Made by a program: the position numbers and the translations under genes. Below, one piece after another: positions 62,638 to 64,000 of a stretch of 64,000 nucleotides of DNA. The DNA comes from Leptospira selangorensis. GTDB lineage: Bacteria; Spirochaetota; Leptospiria; Leptospirales; Leptospiraceae. How positions within the stretch are numbered: the first letter of the stretch is position 1; every line of letters begins with the position of its first letter. The notes beneath the pieces are model-generated. The model saw only the letters and a program-made list of their open reading frames with translations. It did no database searches and was not told where the DNA came from. The stretch is from assembly GCF_004769405.1 (NCBI RefSeq), contig NZ_RQES01000016.1, forward strand, positions 248,001 to 312,000, in the 5' to 3' direction.

Positions 62638-64000
62638 ATGGAAGAGAAGAAAAAAGAAAAAACATCCTTATCCACCGAAGTTTTAGTGATCGGAGCAGGT
62701 CTCGCAGGGATCGTTATCGCTTTGGATCTATTAGATGCTGGAAAGAAAGTGATCTTGGTAGATCGTGATTCTGAGGATCGATTGGGTGGTCTTGCTCGAC
62801 TTTCTTTCGGAGGTATCTTTATGGTAGATACTCCGATCCAAAGATGGAACGGAATACAGGATAGTATTTCTTTGGCTCTTTCCGATTGGAATTCTACCGC
62901 TGAATTTTCGAAAGGAGATACGTTCCCAAAACTTTGGGCTCAAGAATACGTTAACCGATCTTTAGAGGATATATTCTATTATTTGAAGGGAAAATCCGTC
63001 GGTTTTTTTCCGGTCGTACATTGGGTGGAAAGAGGAATGTTCAAACCGGGGAATAGTGTTCCTAGGTTCCATATGGTTTGGGGAACGGGAGATGGTCTTA
63101 TCTCCGCATTAAAGAAAAACTTATACTCCCATAAAAATCTGAATAAACTTCGCTTTCTATTTAAAACTCGAGCCAAGGAACTGATCCGTTCCGGAAAAAA
63201 GATCCAAGGTTGTATTGCGGAATCTGAAACGGATGGAAGAAGATACGAGATCTTCGCAGAACATACCGTGCTCGCTAGCGGTGGAATCGCAGGAGACATG
63301 AAGAAGATCAGGAAACATTGGCCCAAATCCCTTGGCAAGCCCCCGGAGATCATTCTGAACGGTTCTCATAAATATGCGATCGGAGATCTTCATACTGCTT
63401 CCGCTAAGATAGGAGCGAATCTAACTCATCTAGATAAGATGTGGAATTATGCGGCAGGTGTTCATCATCCTGATCCAAAATGGGAAGGAGAAGGACTCAG
63501 TCTTGTTCCTCCTAAATCTGCTCTATGGCTGGATTCAAAAGGAGAAAGGATAGGACCGATTCCTTTGGTCACCGGCTTTGATACTCGTTATCTTGTAGAA
63601 AGGATCTGTGCTCAAGAAGAGAAATTTTCATGGCAGATCATGAATTGGAAGATTGCAGTCAAAGAACTTGCAGTTTCAGGTTCTGAATTTAACGACTCGA
63701 TCCGCAATAAGGACTTTTTAGGATTTTTGAAAACGGTATTTTTCGGGAACGAACCTTTCGTAAAAAAGATCAGTTCCGAATGTCCGGATTTCGTAGTGGC
63801 AAATTCAATTTCAGAACTTGCAGAAGGAATGAACCAACTGAATGAAGATCGTTCTATCAATGCAGAAAGATTGGAAAGAACAATCTTGGAATACGATGAG
63901 ATGATTGAAAGAGGAGAAACATTCCATAACGACGATCAACTCAGAAGGATCACTCAACTTCGTAATTATAGAGGAGATCGTGCTAGGACTTGTAAGTTCC
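62638..64000 (+). CDS. FAD-dependent dehydrogenase, 3' truncated by the window
   Basis: 454 codons visible. N-terminal Rossmann motif EVLVIGAGLAGIVIALDLLD with the following acidic LVDRD binds the ADP part of FAD; GLARLSFGGIFMVDTPIQRW is the conserved second segment of the KstD/fumarate-reductase-like FAD-binding dehydrogenases, and HTVLASGGIAGDMK the third. Likely to oxidise or reduce a C-C bond in a steroid-like or dicarboxylic substrate, which is not evident. No ribosome-binding site is seen before the ATG, and TAA closes the frame 15 nt upstream, so this is the only possible start. Confidence 0.82.
   Translation, partial: MEEKKKEKTSLSTEVLVIGAGLAGIVIALDLLDAGKKVILVDRDSEDRLGGLARLSFGGIFMVDTPIQRWNGIQDSISLALSDWNSTAEFSKGDTFPKLWAQEYVNRSLEDIFYYLKGKSVGFFPVVHWVERGMFKPGNSVPRFHMVWGTGDGLISALKKNLYSHKNLNKLRFLFKTRAKELIRSGKKIQGCIAESETDGRRYEIFAEHTVLASGGIAGDMKKIRKHWPKSLGKPPEIILNGSHKYAIGDLHTASAKIGANLTHLDKMWNYAAGVHHPDPKWEGEGLSLVPPKSALWLDSKGERIGPIPLVTGFDTRYLVERICAQEEKFSWQIMNWKIAVKELAVSGSEFNDSIRNKDFLGFLKTVFFGNEPFVKKISSECPDFVVANSISELAEGMNQLNEDRSINAERLERTILEYDEMIERGETFHNDDQLRRITQLRNYRGDRARTCKF

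Noticed and set aside
1..64000. CRISPR arrays, tRNA and rRNA genes, insertion sequences
   Set aside because: No regularly spaced repeats, cloverleaf-like segments, rRNA stretches (beyond one 15-base match) or transposase motifs were seen on either strand.

Overview
The window reads as chromosomal DNA of a spirochaete of the genus Leptospira; I cannot name the species. Supporting this are many predicted lipoproteins with loose spirochaetal lipoboxes, two DUF1554-type lipoproteins (a domain best known from Leptospira), a FadL/OmpP1-type porin, several beta-barrel proteins, a moderately AT-rich composition, and frequent 1-8 nt overlaps between co-directional genes. No rRNA, tRNA, CRISPR array or intact insertion sequence was seen.

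Layout. 0-2.4 kb: the 3' end of a TaqI/Eco57I-type adenine-specific DNA methyltransferase, then a minus-strand maoC-marR pair. 2.8-15.5 kb: a tightly packed respiratory complex I operon, nuoABCDEFHJKLMN, with nuoG and nuoI absent from their usual places, followed by an SseB-like protein and a lipoprotein. 15.5-26.5 kb: MAPEG protein, a very large PAS-rich hybrid histidine kinase, a DUF418 membrane protein, an organophosphate-type MFS carrier, ThiL, a YceI protein, two paralogous DUF1554 lipoproteins and a membrane protein with an SH3/Sm-like N-terminus. 26.5-30.8 kb: rplM-rpsI, alaS and yajQ. 30.8-31.6 kb: a HigB/HigA toxin-antitoxin pair with a palindromic operator and an apparently leaderless toxin gene. 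31.6-40.1 kb: envelope and processing genes (DsbD-N-like secreted protein, two LPP20-like lipoproteins, an active/inactive M16 peptidase pair, metallo-beta-lactamase-fold hydrolase, O-methyltransferase, secreted helical protein, N-acetylmuramoyl-L-alanine amidase behind a strong leader hairpin).

40.1-57.7 kb is the accessory region and the most interesting part. A minus-strand set (PPC-domain lipoprotein, beta-barrel, Kelch lipoprotein, TPR protein, frameshifted small lipoprotein) diverges from a 2187-residue RHS/YD-repeat protein. Downstream of the RHS gene lie six tandem paralogous lipoproteins that share a four-cysteine pattern. Between them are two decayed copies of the extreme C-terminus of the RHS tip, one after lipoprotein 1 and one after lipoprotein 2. 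That is the layout expected of displaced toxin-tip/immunity cassettes in polymorphic toxin loci, here with lipoproteins in the immunity position. A second beta-barrel protein and another lipoprotein close the region.

57.8-64 kb: a membrane histidine kinase with its single-domain response regulator, a FadL-type porin, a patatin-like phospholipase translationally coupled to a small conserved-looking protein, and the 5' part of a flavin-dependent dehydrogenase that runs off the window.
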